Assembly (NCBI GenBank): GCA_036897095.1
Contig: JAYMSP010000060.1
Location: 34,234-98,233, forward strand
Reading direction: 5' to 3'
From: Plantago elongata
Lineage: Eukaryota; Streptophyta; Magnoliopsida; Lamiales; Plantaginaceae
DNA length: 64,000 nt
The notes below the pieces were generated by a model. It ran no database searches. It saw only the letters and a program-made list of their open reading frames with translations, and had not been told where the DNA came from. Below are positions 12,877 through 25,400 of this stretch, piece by piece (positions within the stretch are counted from its first letter, which is position 1; the number at the start of each line of letters is the position of its first letter). A program made the translations under genes and the position numbers.

Positions 12877-13816
12877 ACAACAAGGCACAGTTCACTTAAT
12901 AATACAATTCATCTTCAACTAATAAGTCGGGAATTCGAGTCATCCTTTACTGTTTTTACAAAATAAAATAAAAAAGAGTGCTGAAAATATCTTATTAGGG
13001 TGGGTTCAAATGACTAATTTGGGAGGTTGAGTTTCATGTTTCAAATTTCTTGTCAAACTATAATTCGAGATATTGGACTTGAGTAATAATAATTTCGTGT
13101 GCTTCTTGATAAAGTGTAATCGGAGCTCAAAAAAACTAGAGAGGGTTAAGGGGTGATCTTTAAATTATTTGTTAAATCGCACCTCAAAAAATTAAATTGG
13201 ACTTAATTTTTTAATTTCTTGTGAAATTCGCAAGTGGGACTTTGGAAATGATTTCCTTGTGCTTATATAAGTATAGTATTGGTTTTATTTTGTAACTATG
13301 AGAGCATCTTTTATACCGTGTCGATGAAAAAATTATATACGCATTTAGTCATGAAAAAGACGTAATAGTAAGAAATTCAGAGACGAATTAATATTATAAT
13401 GTGTACGTGAAACGTTATCAATAATATTTTATTAGTGAACAATTATATTGTTTTTTATGTATATTTATGTATAAAGTTATTAGTAAAATATTTTGAAATA
13501 ACATACATATAACACATGCTTACAACTTGGTATTTAATTGTACCACTTAATATATAGTATCAAGTTTCAATTCTTGGGTCCTAATTTAATTTTAGCTTAT
13601 GTTTGAAGTTTGAAAGGTGTCTTTAATTATGTCACATTGTGATAATATGATTTCATATTATTGCCAAATAAAACAAGATATACCTTTTTCGAACTACCGT
13701 CCAATATCCATATGCCTTAGTGGGTATCTACTGTTGACTCATCATGCATGCATCATGCTATCATACTATTTCCAATAGTTTACCGTCGGTTCTTAAATTT
13801 CAATTCAAGTAACTAA

Positions 13817-13971
13817 GTGGTTGTTTGGATGTACATTTGATTAATTGGATGAATTTTAATGAAAATTATATTTGAATGGACATTTGAGTGGGGTATTTTA
13901 AATGTATTTTAGACCAAATCAATATTTATCGAGCCAAATAAAGATATTCAAATCCCCATCCAAACACCCCC
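13817..13971 (+). mobile_element. Tourist-like MITE with TAA duplication
   Basis: The ends GTGGTTGTTTGGATG and CATCCAAACACCCCC are flanked by TAA (13814-13816 and 13972-13974). It is about 155 bp with the usual family core, somewhat diverged. Confidence 0.85.
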
Positions 13972-14999
13972 TAAAAAATCCAATGAAGTTCATCATTGCC
14001 TACTAAAATTCTTCTCAAGTAATTCCTCCAACCCGATCAAATATTTTCACAATAAAAAGAATCAAAGCCAGAACTATTAAAATGGTCTAATTTATACCTT
14101 AAGAGGCGTAAGAGAGGGCAAGAGTTCTTCATATTTTATACAAAATTCCAAAAATACTTTTAACCAAAATGAATGCTCTTAGACAATGAATGGAAAGTAT
14201 ATTGTATATTATATATATTGATATACACAATTTAATTTAACTAGGGCGGACGCATGTAGTATGTTGGTATATTGGTATAGTGTATATTGGAAAGTGGGAA
14301 TGTCTACTTTATTTTTTTTAATTTTATTATATTATATTTTCTCATAGTGTGTTATTTTATTTTTTTAACTTATATTATTTATTTGTTGGAATGTATAATC
14401 ATCGTTATATGGTTTGAAGAATGAATGTGTGTAATTTCATTTATATAGTTAGGATTTTATTATTTTTTTTATAATTTGTAAGTCTTTGGGACTTGATAGT
14501 AGATTTATATTAAACTTCAGATTAGTTTCACTATTTCTTTTAAGAATATCACGCGTATAGTAAAATGTGTCATGCATTTTACAAAGCCCAATAGGTTATA
14601 CCGCCACTCTCCTATGGTATGTGGATTTTGAGAATTCTAAAAACAAGTTTGTGAGGACTCCGGTCCAAAGCGGGTAATATCATACCAACGAGATGTAGGT
14701 GGGGAGTGGAGATAGCCATGTGTAACCTCGTCAACCAATGAGCCGGGTCATTACAATTATGTTTTTATTTGTAAATTTTGTTCAAAGTTGTTATACTGGT
14801 TATGTAATGTTTCCTTTAAAAAGATATTGCATGATAATTTTTATATTTTAATATATTCTATAAAATTCAATTAGTTACTATGTAATTATTTATAAGCGTT
14901 GAAAAACGATCATTTTGAATTAACTGAAGCATACCAATTTAAAAATATCTACAAAGTTAATGATTCATTAGAAAATTTACTTAAATCGTTCATATTAAT

Positions 15000-15844
15000 C
15001 TAAGAAGAAATACATTTGAAAGATGCATGTCCTAATCTTGAATGCCAAAGATTTACATCATCAGATTTTGTAAAATTTGCAGAAGAAACAGGTAAATGTG
15101 TAGTAGTAGTATCATGAGAACTTAAACTCAAATGATAAAGGCCATCTTTTTGCTCAGCATGCCCAATCCTTTTGGATGATAGCAAGTCCTGCAAATTCAT
15201 ATCTTTAGCACTGAAAAGAATACAATGATCAGCAGTAAACAATACATTGCAACATGATATCTTTGTAAGACTACTGATGGATTGTAGATTATAAGTAAAA
15301 CTAGGCACATATAAGACATTTTTAAGTGTTAATTCAGCAGACAGATGAATATCTCCCATATGAGTAGCAACAGTATAATTATTATTGGGAAGAGAACAGA
15401 CTTAGGTGGATTAACATATAATGACAAGTCACAAGTCATATTATCAGTAGCACCTGTATCAACAATCCATGATTGTGTAGATGTACTATTCATGATACCA
15501 AAACAATAAGACTTGTCATGCAAACCTGATGGTATAATGTCAGCAGCTGAAGAAGGCAATGTAGCTATGGCGATATTTGCAGAATGATTGATGTAATCAT
15601 TAATGTCAGCAGCTGAGGACGAAGATGCCGCCATGAATACTGAATCAAAACTGAACAACAACGAACGACGAAGCTGAAGAAACCGTCAATTGCAGACGAA
15701 ATAACCGCCAATCGATTGAATCTTGCGGAATTCACAAGAACGGAGTATCGAACGAATTTGTGCGGAAAAACTGGAGAACAGAGTATTGCGGAAGAAAAAT
15801 TGCGGAATGGATCGATGATCAATCGAATTTCTCAACTGATACCA
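15000..15844 (-). pseudogene. Ty1/copia gag-pol remnant (gag stub, protease, pre-integrase)
   Basis: Read on the minus strand, a short gag start (ATG near 15634, MAASSSS) runs within about 50 residues into a retropepsin motif, WIVDTGATDNM. A frame change near 15390-15410 then leads into a gag-pre-integrase segment ending NLWHSRLGHASF. The coding sequence ends there: integrase core, reverse transcriptase and RNase H are absent, and AT-rich unrelated DNA follows. Most of gag is missing. A short repeat (gtcagcagctga, near 15537 and 15605) brackets part of the stub, suggesting deletion between short repeats. The primer-binding site lies upstream at about 15833-15844. The frameshift, gag deletion and missing 3' half make it non-functional. 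Confidence 0.9.
15833..15844 (-). other. Primer-binding site of the copia relic
   Basis: On the minus strand TGGTATCAG follows the LTR directly. This matches the start of the usual plant copia site complementary to the 3' end of initiator tRNA-Met; the last bases of the usual site differ. Confidence 0.75.
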
Positions 15845-16014
15845 TGTGAATAATATTGATAAACCAAGTTGTGTATTGATATGAAGGAGATGAAACTCCA
15901 ATGAAAAAAAAAATATAGTTTTGGTTTACAAAAGAACTAGTATATATAGTTGAAGAGAACTAACTAACTTAACTAGTATAACTAACTTTCTATAACTAAC
16001 TAAGTTTGTTAACA
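15845..16014 (-). repeat. 5' LTR of the copia relic
   Basis: About 170 bp on the minus strand, beginning TGTTAACAAA and ending TTCACA, so it has the canonical TG..CA ends. It lies directly next to the primer-binding site. It contains a short 'taactaac' repeat and a 'tatatatactag' TATA-like stretch. No second LTR was found in the window, so the element was truncated on its 3' side. Confidence 0.8.
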
Positions 16015-16525
16015 AATTGTATTTACTTCTCTTAAGACCAAGCTTACAGGTCGAGCTTCTTCCTCAACACCATATTGAGCAAGCTCAAACCTCCGCCAAC
16101 CGGAGTGTCATTAATCCACCGAGATTCGATCCGTCATCATGTCACCATGAAGCTCGATCTCCATGTCACCGTGAAGCTCGATGTACTTCTCGAAATACAA
16201 AGGCATGTCATCACATTTGCTCGATTATGCCGGTAGTGAGGGGTCCGACATTATCGTCGTGGATCATCCGAAGTCATATTAAACCAGATCGACTTCGCGT
16301 GAGTAGAACAGATTGAGGTGCTAATTTGATGATTGTAGAGAGAAAGGGGAAAATGTTGAAGCAAACAATTTTGTTTTCCAGGTTTTAGTGTTTTTTTTTT
16401 AAAAATATATAGGGTGCCGGTCCGGTTCCATTTCAGGTTCGGTTGGACCACAAAACTGCGTGTTTGGTTGATTTGTTCGTTTTTAGCATTAAATCATGAT
16501 TTTCTTATCGCATTGGAAAGTCTTA

Positions 16526-16787
16526 CCTCCTCCTGTTCTTTTAATAACTTCATCACTTTCTTTTTTTGGAGTTACTTTAAAAAATTTCTAACTCCATAAA
16601 TGAAAAGTTTTTCCTCCACTAACTAATTCTTTATTATTTTTCTTCCCTACTTTATCATCATTTTATTCATTTTATTTCTTACTTTAACCCAACTTACAAC
16701 TTCACCAATATAATTTCTCTTACAAACTATTTATTTATTTAAATATTCTTAAGTAACAAGCTAGAAAGCTTTATTGACCGGAGGGAA
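16526..16787. mobile_element. Degraded Stowaway-like MITE
   Basis: The left end CCTCCTCCTGTTC and right end GACCGGAGGGAA are flanked by TA (16524-16525 and 16788-16789). The inverted repeats are imperfect. The inner sequence resembles other Stowaway-type elements in being AT-rich and non-coding. Confidence 0.5.
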
Positions 16788-16840
16788 TAGTCTACTTACT
16801 CAAAAAGTTATCCTCTCTTCTATAATATTTTTTTAAAGAT

Positions 16841-16872
16841 ACACACACACACACACGCACGCACGCACACAC
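16841..16872. repeat. CA microsatellite with CACG interruptions
   Basis: Alternating acacac units with three acgc units in the middle, about 32 bp. Confidence 0.95.
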
Positions 16873-17697
16873 GGTCTAATCGCTTTAACTCTGCCCCTGA
16901 ATTTAATATTTTATTTGCATTTTAAGTCTAAATTTGTAAGTAATATTAAAGATGGTTGATTAAAAGGTTACTGAAGTGAGAATTTTTAATTGAAAATAAA
17001 GAAGTAATAGTTAATGAAATTGAATCGGAGCGATCTAATTTTAAAGTTCTTAGGCAGAAATGGACGGGAAGTGTGTTGTAATAGTGATTGGAGGAGGTTT
17101 TGCATGAACTGTGGAGTCTGTAGCCATGATCTACAATCCCTTGATTGAGAGAATGTGAAGACCCCAATACGGGTCAGTAACATTGAAGAACATTAACGGG
17201 CTAGTTTTAAGTTGTTTGTTATATCATTTATGGTGGATTATAAGTGCATATATTTTAATCTTTGGGTATGATGATTGAAATATATATATACTCTACAGGA
17301 TGAGGTGGTAAATTTTTCGCATCTAAAAATTCTAATTTGAAAAATGATCATATATAGCTACATTTGAATCCTAACTAGTCAAATGTTTTGTACTGCATGT
17401 ATATATTGCAATAGTTCACGTAGTTTGTCTTAGGCTCTTTTCTCAAGAAATAAAAACTATTTAGGTCAATTTCACCTAATTGTTTTAGTATGACTTTTAT
17501 ATTTGCTTTCGCTATATAATTAGAAAGTAATTTATATTTAAAATCTTGCACATAAACTTTTATGGAACATTTTAATGATCAGGCGTTCAGGACACTTGGA
17601 TGGAGTGTTAAGGAACTTAAGCTAGATTTGGTCTAGTATAATCCAATTTAAATGTGTTAGGCGTTTTAGTTGGAATAAAGCTAGCTAGCTTAATTGC

Positions 17698-19047
17698 CTA
17701 AGTGGTGTTTAGAGATCTAGCCATCATTTTCCTTGCAGTGGCCCTAAACGGGCAGTAATTGGAGGTATCAAGCCCGTTCACAAGATGAAGGTACGTCTGC
17801 AAATCGTGACACGTGGCTATATCATGCCCGTTAAGGTGCGGCGAGCCTCGGCTACTCAGCCGCAGCTCGCACCCCACATCGGCATACACCAGCTTTTGCA
17901 CCCAGCCAGCAGTAAAATTAGCCACGGCAACTGCAGCCGTAGTGAACTGCATGCGTTCCTTGCTTTCGACCACGAAGCCAGGGACTTTGGTAATCACATC
18001 ATCAGAATTCACAATCCGTAGAACTTTCGCACCTTGTTCCTCCAACTTGTGCCTGAAACTGGAGTTCCCTACACGTGGTCCTGCAAAAGAGAGAACGGTC
18101 ACAAGAGGAGAGTTTTCGAAGGTTTGCTTAATATCGTATGCGGCTAGTGTGGCTAGCGCCGCTCCTAGGGAGTGCCCTGTAAAGGTGAAGCTCAACGGCT
18201 CGTTTCCGTACTTTTTAAGAATTTGTTGCATTTCATCTCTCACTTGATCTTTTAAGCTTGAACGGTTCGGGGTACTAGATGTGAATAAGCTCAAGAATCC
18301 AGTTTCTACCATCGGAATAGACTCCGTACCCAATGCAGGATCTAGATTAGAATCGGATAGAGGAGTCAATGTTGCACGAAGATTCTCCACCCATTCCAAA
18401 CATGTGGTCGTGCCACGTAGGGCAATGACCACGTCCCGTCTCCCAAGCATGGAAATCTTCTTTTTGTCCTGGCAAACGGCCACATACCCGATCCAGCTAG
18501 ATCGCATGCCCACCCAACTCGAGCCCCGTTCAACCCATTTCGGCACTTTTATTCCCGAAGTGGCGGTGAGATTCCTGGTAACTCGATACCCGGACTTTGC
18601 TAGTCCAGACTGGTCAAGTAAGTCGTTCTTTGAGTATTGACACATGGCGTATGAGGGAGAAGACGGGTCAAAGTCATATGAGCGGTATGTAGCTTCTACG
18701 AACTGCCCATACCTTACTATCTCGTGGCGTAATCCTTCATTGAGCGGATCAAGCAAGCCGTCCCAATCATCGATTCCGTGGTAGTCCATCCATTTACCCC
18801 GGAGCTTGGTTTGATCAGTTTGGACAAGGAATGGTGAATTTAATAAGTTGGTTTCTAGGCGTTGGAAGTCTTTTTGAGCAAGCGTTCTCATGTTGAGAGT
18901 GTTTTGTTGCGAGTTTGTTTTCGTAGTATGAGTGGTAGTAGTAGTAGTAGTACACCTAATATCTTGGATTTGATGTGTACATTTGTAAGTTGAGAGTTTC
19001 ATTGGCTGGTGATGTTTGAGTGTGCAATAGATCTTGAAATGTAACAC
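17698..19047 (-). CDS. Plastid-type phospholipase A1 (DAD1-like class III lipase)
   Basis: A single-exon gene of 449 codons. The lipase_3 alpha/beta-hydrolase fold is clear: nucleophile elbow GHSLG at residues 291-295 (Ser293), likely catalytic Asp350 in NSDDVITKVPG and likely His414 in CHDLQTYLH. Family members release fatty acids, including jasmonate precursors, from the sn-1 position of plastid lipids. The N-terminus is rich in Ser, Thr and Lys as expected of a transit peptide, and holds a Thr run (residues 33-39) encoded by a trinucleotide microsatellite. Two starts are possible: Met1, or Met16 at 19002, which lies further from the TATA box at 19095. It most resembles the PLA1-I beta/gamma type. 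In Arabidopsis, from memory, the PLA1-Ibeta2 gene sits next to an RGG-protein gene; here an RGG gene lies 15 kb away. No truncation or missing catalytic residue is seen. Confidence 0.92.
   Translation of the reverse strand: MLHFKIYCTLKHHQPMKLSTYKCTHQIQDIRCTTTTTTTHTTKTNSQQNTLNMRTLAQKDFQRLETNLLNSPFLVQTDQTKLRGKWMDYHGIDDWDGLLDPLNEGLRHEIVRYGQFVEATYRSYDFDPSSPSYAMCQYSKNDLLDQSGLAKSGYRVTRNLTATSGIKVPKWVERGSSWVGMRSSWIGYVAVCQDKKKISMLGRRDVVIALRGTTTCLEWVENLRATLTPLSDSNLDPALGTESIPMVETGFLSLFTSSTPNRSSLKDQVRDEMQQILKKYGNEPLSFTFTGHSLGAALATLAAYDIKQTFENSPLVTVLSFAGPRVGNSSFRHKLEEQGAKVLRIVNSDDVITKVPGFVVESKERMQFTTAAVAVANFTAGWVQKLVYADVGCELRLSSRGSPHLNGHDIATCHDLQTYLHLVNGLDTSNYCPFRATARKMMARSLNTT
18929..18955. repeat. Coding trinucleotide microsatellite in the lipase gene
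   Basis: The plus strand shows a run of 'gta/agt' units. Read on the minus strand it encodes consecutive Thr codons in the presumed transit peptide, where length variation should be tolerated. Confidence 0.85.
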
Positions 19048-19094
19048 ACTAGAAGGCCTTGGTTTGATGAATTAACATGGAACGTATCAACGTG

Positions 19095-19102
19095 TTTATA
19101 TA
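19095..19102 (-). promoter_or_regulatory. TATA box of the PLA1 gene
   Basis: On the minus strand TATATAAA stands about 50 bp upstream of the first Met. Transcription would be expected to start about 30 bp downstream, near 19065, giving a very short leader to Met1 or about 65 nt to Met16. Confidence 0.6.
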
Positions 19103-22100
19103 GTGTGAAAAATTACTCCATCACAATTAATTCTCCGCACTACCTTAATCTTCTAAAAGTAAATGTGACATATAGCTAGTCTGAGAAGGCTGGATCCATA
19201 TACTCATGTACACCACTCTTATATAGTAGTCATGTCTAACGATGAAGAATTAATATAGGTCATCACATTACACATATTTGTAAATCGATCACTTTACACG
19301 TATCGTCTGTAAGTCGTACTTTTAAAAGATATCAAATTATACTAATATATAATTCGCTATGCACTTGAAAAGTAAGCATCGTTTGTAAGAGCTATACTTG
19401 ATTGATTCTTACTACGTACGTATTAGAAAAATCATATGACAACTAGTATAAATAAGAATAAGGAGGTGTAACATAAGGGGTATGCATGATTAAAAAATGG
19501 AGAGTTTACAAGAATTTGAGTTTAGATACGTGGAATTATACAATTGTAACAGAGTCAACATCTGACACTCAGATTCGGTGAGAAAAACACAAAGGTTCAT
19601 CAGAAATTGATGCCTCTCTTAAAAATTTAATGCACTATAGTTGGAAATTTTAGATAGAAAATCGAAAAGTATGGTTCACTGTGCAGTAGGAAAGTAAGCA
19701 CGAGTTGGTCCTCAACTCAATCTGATTAGCTTTATGAGTGGTACTGTAAAAATTCCAAATTGGGTCGAACATTCAGATGTATAAATGGTTATCAGTTAGC
19801 TTCTAGAGGAATTTGGTAATGTTCAACTGTATAAAATTGCACGAGGCTTGTTCGGGATATATAACCAGCTACAAAAACATATCCTATATTGACAGCTCAA
19901 ACTCAATTAACCTTGCAAAAACAGATCAAAAAATTATCAGTCACCAACAGATGCGTAATACTACACTAATACTTCATCTAATTGTGGGAAAACTCAAAGC
20001 TTACTTGAACGGTAACGAAACTGGTCACACCGCGTTGAGCCTTGTGGCCGGGCGTCCGAACCCTGAGATGCGTTTCCTCATCAAATTTCGAATCTTTCTT
20101 CTCTTTGCACAAATAAACACATCGGTTAAGTTGAATATTAGTTATAATTTCAACTTGTGTTTATTAAATGAATGTTTGCACATTTACGAAATGATATATC
20201 TCTCGGGTATGATCCCGAAGCATGTATTAATATGTAGAGATTTTTTCACAGAAAAAACACAACCCATGCCACGCTAGCTCTTGAAATATCATTCTCCCTT
20301 GCTCTTTTGTACATCCTTATACACTCAAATTAAAATTCAACGGGCTAAAATTAACGTAACTATCACATCTTCTCGATTCTTGGTGTTGATCTTTCACTAT
20401 TATCTTACACAAATTGTGCATGTGCCAGACATTATGTATAGTTAAAATGTCTGGTTAGGTGTATATTTTGTATTGGAAAACTGATACAATTAGAACATGC
20501 ATCTTTATTTAGTTTCTACACATGTAGAAATATCATGAGGGTAATAATATTATTGCAAATGTATATGTAATGCTTAATACTATTACACACGAGTTTGTTT
20601 TTAAGTTGAGCTTGCAATGTGTGTCCAATCAAAAAACTTGGACAAAAGTATCTAATTGTTTGTCTCAGTGTTTATGAAGTTTAAACAGTGATTAATTTCT
20701 TAATGTTTTGTGTTTTTAGGGGTTATTCTTTAAATGGTGGATAGATCATTAAGTGTTGTTTGTATAAAATGGAGATTTGCATTTTATGAAGAAGATTAGG
20801 CATCTATCTATGTCTCAAAAAGCATATAAGATTCATGATATCTTTTTTGTTTTTTTGGGAGATTCAAAGTATCTTATTAAATTTATAAAAAAAAATTCAA
20901 AAAGGATAGAATAAGAAGATTCGAAAAGGATTAAAAACATTCATGTATTGGGATATAGCGAAAATAAACTCAGAGTTGGTGTGGGTTGGGCATTAGGACT
21001 TCTATCACATTGGTCGCAAATAGGTGTTGTCGCTCGGTTCATCTTGAAGATAGATGTAGATCATTTATAAACACGGGGAAGTTAACATATATATTATATA
21101 ATTACATCGTGGGTTATTTTCATATTCCTCCGTTTCAATTTTAACGTCTCACTTTAATTTTTATTTGTACACATATCAACTTCTCGCATTAAATGGAAAA
21201 TCTCATCAACTTAGAAAGGAATTGATTGGACAGACTTACAAAGATTATGAATGCTAATAACCTGTTGTTTAACAACAGGCTAGTTGAGTCATCTCTATCA
21301 TTCTTGTCACATTCAGCTGTTGTCATGGGTTCTTTCTCAGTCTGATATGAGCATTTGTTAGCAAATAAACAGATATCTCAGGTGTATTGACTTCGACTAT
21401 GCTCGTATTCAGCCTGAAGAACGGTGTAATGGGAATTATTGAAAGCCTAGCTAAAGAGAGCAGTGGAAACTGTAGCAGGGAACTCTAGTACAATGATAGC
21501 AGTAACTTTATTATCCATCTATCTTGTGAACGAAGCGCCGCATCACAACCCTGACTCACTTAAGTCCCTAGCAAATTCATTCTCCATTTAGCAATCAGCA
21601 TCTTTTCCAATCTTGTTTAATAAAACTACAAGTCGAGTTTTCTTATACTCTACGAAATTTATAATCACCAAGATTCATTACACACTTCAAACTCTTTATG
21701 ATGAAGTTAACCGACGGTTGATTAACAAAGATGATTAGAAGAGTTGAGTGAAGTAATCGATAAATAAGTTGGAAGTTATAAGGTAGTCGAGCAGTAAAGT
21801 TGTACACGTTGTATTGTGCCCCTAATCGACACGTGTGGTGGACAAGAAGGAACAGCAAAGGGAATGAATTTGTCTCAAACATATACCAGTTTATCAAATC
21901 AAATGCTTACTTCTGGAGTTCTGGTTTTTGCCCTTACACTTTCTAAAACCAGAATGTGTGTCCTGCTTTATTGAGCAAACGACAATGAAAGCCTCTCTGT
22001 CAATTAATCAACCACTCACTCAGATATGTAGTACTACAAGCGAGTCAAGATTTTCTCGGACAACTCAAGCTTGAGCTCAATTATATTTTCAAGCTAAGTA

Positions 22101-22434
22101 CGAATGTTGAGAAACTCGGCTCAAAAGCTCAACGGGCCAAAAATAACAAAATTTGCCCACAGATGGTGTGAAAATTTCGAGGAAAATCAACTCATTTTAG
22201 AGCCCAGATGAGCACAACTTGAAGCACTTGGTAACAAGTAAAAAACCAGGTAGAGACAAAAATGAATGGTTCATCCATTCTCTAGTTCCATCATAATTCA
22301 ACTCAACAAAAATAATCTACTGCCAAGTTTAGTTTCTCTATCAGAAACTCTTCTAATACAGAACTAGGAGGCTTATAGCTCAATAAAGATTTGAATTAAT
22401 AGTTATCCAAAGATAAGGTCAAGAATGTGAGTAT
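19103..22434. other. Intergenic region between PLA1 and mitochondrial Hsp70
   Basis: It contains the upstream region of the lipase gene and the 3' flank of Hsp70. A 154-codon frame at 19813-20277 has no recognisable similarity and overlaps the dispersed repeat at 20090-20345. A decayed Stowaway-type fragment (attcctccgtttcaattt) lies near 21124. I see no gene. Confidence 0.6.
20090..20345. repeat. Dispersed repeat, copy 2
   Basis: Similar to 985-1160, sharing a 'ttcaacttgtgtttattaaa' type block and the block around 'acactcaaattaaaattc'. The copies have diverged considerably, so the element is old. Confidence 0.45.
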
Positions 22435-25400
22435 TTATTTCTTTACCTCTTCATACTCCGCCTCAGGTGCCTGCTCCCCACCCTGGGAGCCTCCTTCTGA
22501 ACCACCAGTACCGCCAGACATGTGTTGTCCGATCTTTGAAACAGCTTTGTTTGCTACATCAAGTTTGGCCTTGATGTCGTCAATGTCTTCTGTACCCATT
22601 GTGGTTCTCAAATCTGATACAGCAGTTTCAATTTCAGTTGCCACTTCACTTGGAATCTTGTCTCTGTATTCGTTCAAGCTCTTCTCAATGCTGTAAATTG
22701 TGGTGTCAGCAGAGTTTCGGAGATCAATGAGAGCCTTCCTTTCTTGATCCTTTTGAGAATGCATTTCAGCATCCCTAACCATCTTTTCAATCTCGCTTTC
22801 GGATAGTCCACCTGATGAGCGAATGGTGATCTGTTGTTCCTTACCAGTGGTCTTATCTTTCGCAGAAACAGTGACAAGTCCATTGGCATCAATGTCGAAC
22901 GTGACTTCAATTTGTGGCATGCCTCTAGGGGCAGGGGGAATACCCTGGAGCTCAAATTCGCCCAGCATCTTGTTGTCTGTGGCCATTTCGCGCTCTCCTT
23001 GCAGTACTTTGATACCCACTTGAGTCTGATTATCAGCAGCTGTAGAGAACGTCTGGAAAAGAACGAATAATTAAGGATTGGCCCGTATAACAAGAAAATC
23101 CCAAGACTAAACAGGCGATGAATATGTAACAATTTCAAGTACATGCAAGTAATGTATCAAAAAAGGGGTATAAAACGAAGGCTGTGCTTTCAAGTGCCCG
23201 TTAGAAGGAATTCAGGGCTGTTTTTGCTTAAAACTGAAATTAAAACTTTTTAGTGTTGATGAAGTAGAAGATAAACAGTCTAAAGAGTTTGCAAACATTC
23301 CCCGACTGCAAAGCATATTAGCATAGTTATCCAATTTTTCGGCAGTTGGTTCCGAACTTTGTTTAGTACTTCCGTGTATGAAAGCTAGTGGATATTGTAG
23401 TTCACCTTTTATTCTCCAGGACATGAAAACTACTTACATAACTAATTATGATAAATCACGAAGAAAAAAACTATATGAAAATACTCCAACAATCAACATA
23501 AATAAGCTTTCATGTACTCTGACAACTTATCATTAAAAATATAGGAATTATACCAAATAAGGCTCAGAGAGCACCAAGTAGCAAATAGATGATTACTGAA
23601 TTAGAGTTTAACAACTCAATATTAGGGGGTTTGACATGGAAACTCAAAAATCAAATACACATGCTTCCAGTTACTCACCTGACTTTTCTTCGTCGGGATG
23701 GTGGTATTTCTATTGATCAATCTGGTAAAGATACCTCCCAGTGTCTCAATACCAAGAGAGAGTGGAGTGACATCTAACAGAAGCAATTCCTTGACATCAC
23801 CACGGAGAATGCCCCCCTGAAGAGCAGCACCCATGGAAACTGCCTCGTCTGGATTCACACCTTTGCTTGGGGATTTGCCAAAAATTTCAGAAACTATCTC
23901 CTGAACCTTTGGAACGCGGGTCATCCCTCCAACAAGGAGTACCTCATCAATCTCTTTGGTTGAAACACCAGCGTCCTTTAAGCAACACTTGCATGGTGAC
24001 TTAGTTCGGTCAATCAAGTGGTTCACCAAGGCCTCAAACTTGGATCTGGTCAAAGTTATATTAAGATGCTTAGCACCAGATGCATCAGCAGTGATGAATG
24101 GCAAATTGATTTCAGTTTGAGATGTTGACGAAAGCTCTATCTTCGCCTTCTCAGCTGCCTCTCGTAGTCTTTGCAATGCAAGCCTGTCTTGTGACAGATC
24201 AATGTTGTCAGATCTCTTAAATTCACTTACCAAAAATTCCAATAATGTATTATCAAAGTCCTCTCCACCCAAAAATGTGTCGCCATTAGTGGCTTTGACC
24301 TGCATCGACACAGATGATCAATAAACAGAAGGAAAGCAACAGGAACAAAGATCCAGAACTAATACTTACTACCTCTATCCCAAATCCCAATCCAGTCTTT
24401 CATATTTTTTCTTTTTAGCAACCATTAATTAGTACTTAAAATTTGACCCACCACCACATGAATTTGGTACATCAATTAACAAACATATCCTTTTAGACCG
24501 AACAATGTGATGGCAAAAACATACTGTTAACCAATAGAGTGGTTTTGCACATCCCAACACGGATACGTGACATTTGGTTAGTATGACGGAGTAATTGATT
24601 CACCTAAATCACGTGGAATTTTTTTCTTTTAGCAACTAATGAAGATGGAGAGAATTTGTCATACCTCAAAGACACCATTCGATATCTCCAATATAGATAC
24701 GTCAAAAGTTCCACCTCCAAGATCGAAAACAGCAATTATGCCTTCTTTGTTGTTCATGCCATAGGAGAGAGCAGCTGCGGTAGGCTCATTAATAATTCTT
24801 TGCACATCAAGACCTGCAATTCTACCAGCATCCTTTGTGGCTTGCCTCTGTGCATCATTGAAATAGGCAGGGACCGTGACCACAGCCTTGGTTACAGACT
24901 TTCCAAGATATGCCTCAGCTGTCTCCTTCATTTTTGTCAGAACAAAAGCCCCGACTTGACTTGGCGAGTACTGCTGCCCGTTGGCTTCAACCCAAGCATC
25001 ACCATTAGGAGCCCTGACAATTTTATATGGAACCATCTTCATTTCTTTCTGTGTCTGAGCATCATCAAAGCGTCTACCAATCAGACGCTTGGTTCCAAAG
25101 AGTGTGTTAGTTGGGTTCGTAACAGCCTGTCTCTTTGCTGGGGTACCAACCAAAAGTTCTCCTTTCGGGCTGAAAGCAACCACAGATGGAGTAGTACGGG
25201 CACCCTCTGCATTTTCAATAACTTTTGGATTCTGCAAAAACATGTTTCTTGTAAGATTTCCATACTTGAACAATACATGATGAAAACCAAACAAAGGTCA
25301 CATCACATCCAAAATGAAGTTCTGACCTTTCCCTCCATGACAGAAACACACGAGTTCGTGGTACCCAAATCAATACCAATAACATCATTTCCAGCTGGTT

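Larger units (their letters stand above)
1..14999. other. Gene-free, repeat-rich intergenic region
   Basis: No open frame in this 15 kb resembles a known protein, and none has flanking splice sites that would extend it into a gene. The sequence is AT-rich and contains MITEs, fold-back elements and short tandem duplications, listed separately. Stretches not listed (about 1-980, 2340-3080, 4110-5500, 7050-8770, 10090-11930, 12890-13800 and 13980-14990) show only unremarkable AT-rich DNA and fragments of dispersed repeats. Distal promoters or non-coding RNAs cannot be excluded by reading. Confidence 0.7.
16015..17697. other. Intergenic region between copia relic and PLA1 gene
   Basis: The part at 16020-16330 is GC-richer and holds a 99-codon plus-strand frame with no recognisable similarity. 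It may be a remnant of another sequence captured next to the LTR. A Stowaway-like element and a CA microsatellite follow. The rest is AT-rich, including the 3' flank of the lipase gene. Confidence 0.55.

Noticed and set aside
16017-16316. 99-codon frame next to the copia LTR
   Set aside because: Somewhat GC-rich, but no similarity, no splice context and no start context. Kept only as a note in the intergenic entry.
19813-20277. 154-codon plus-strand frame
   Set aside because: Overlaps a dispersed repeat, has AT-driven composition and resembles no known protein.
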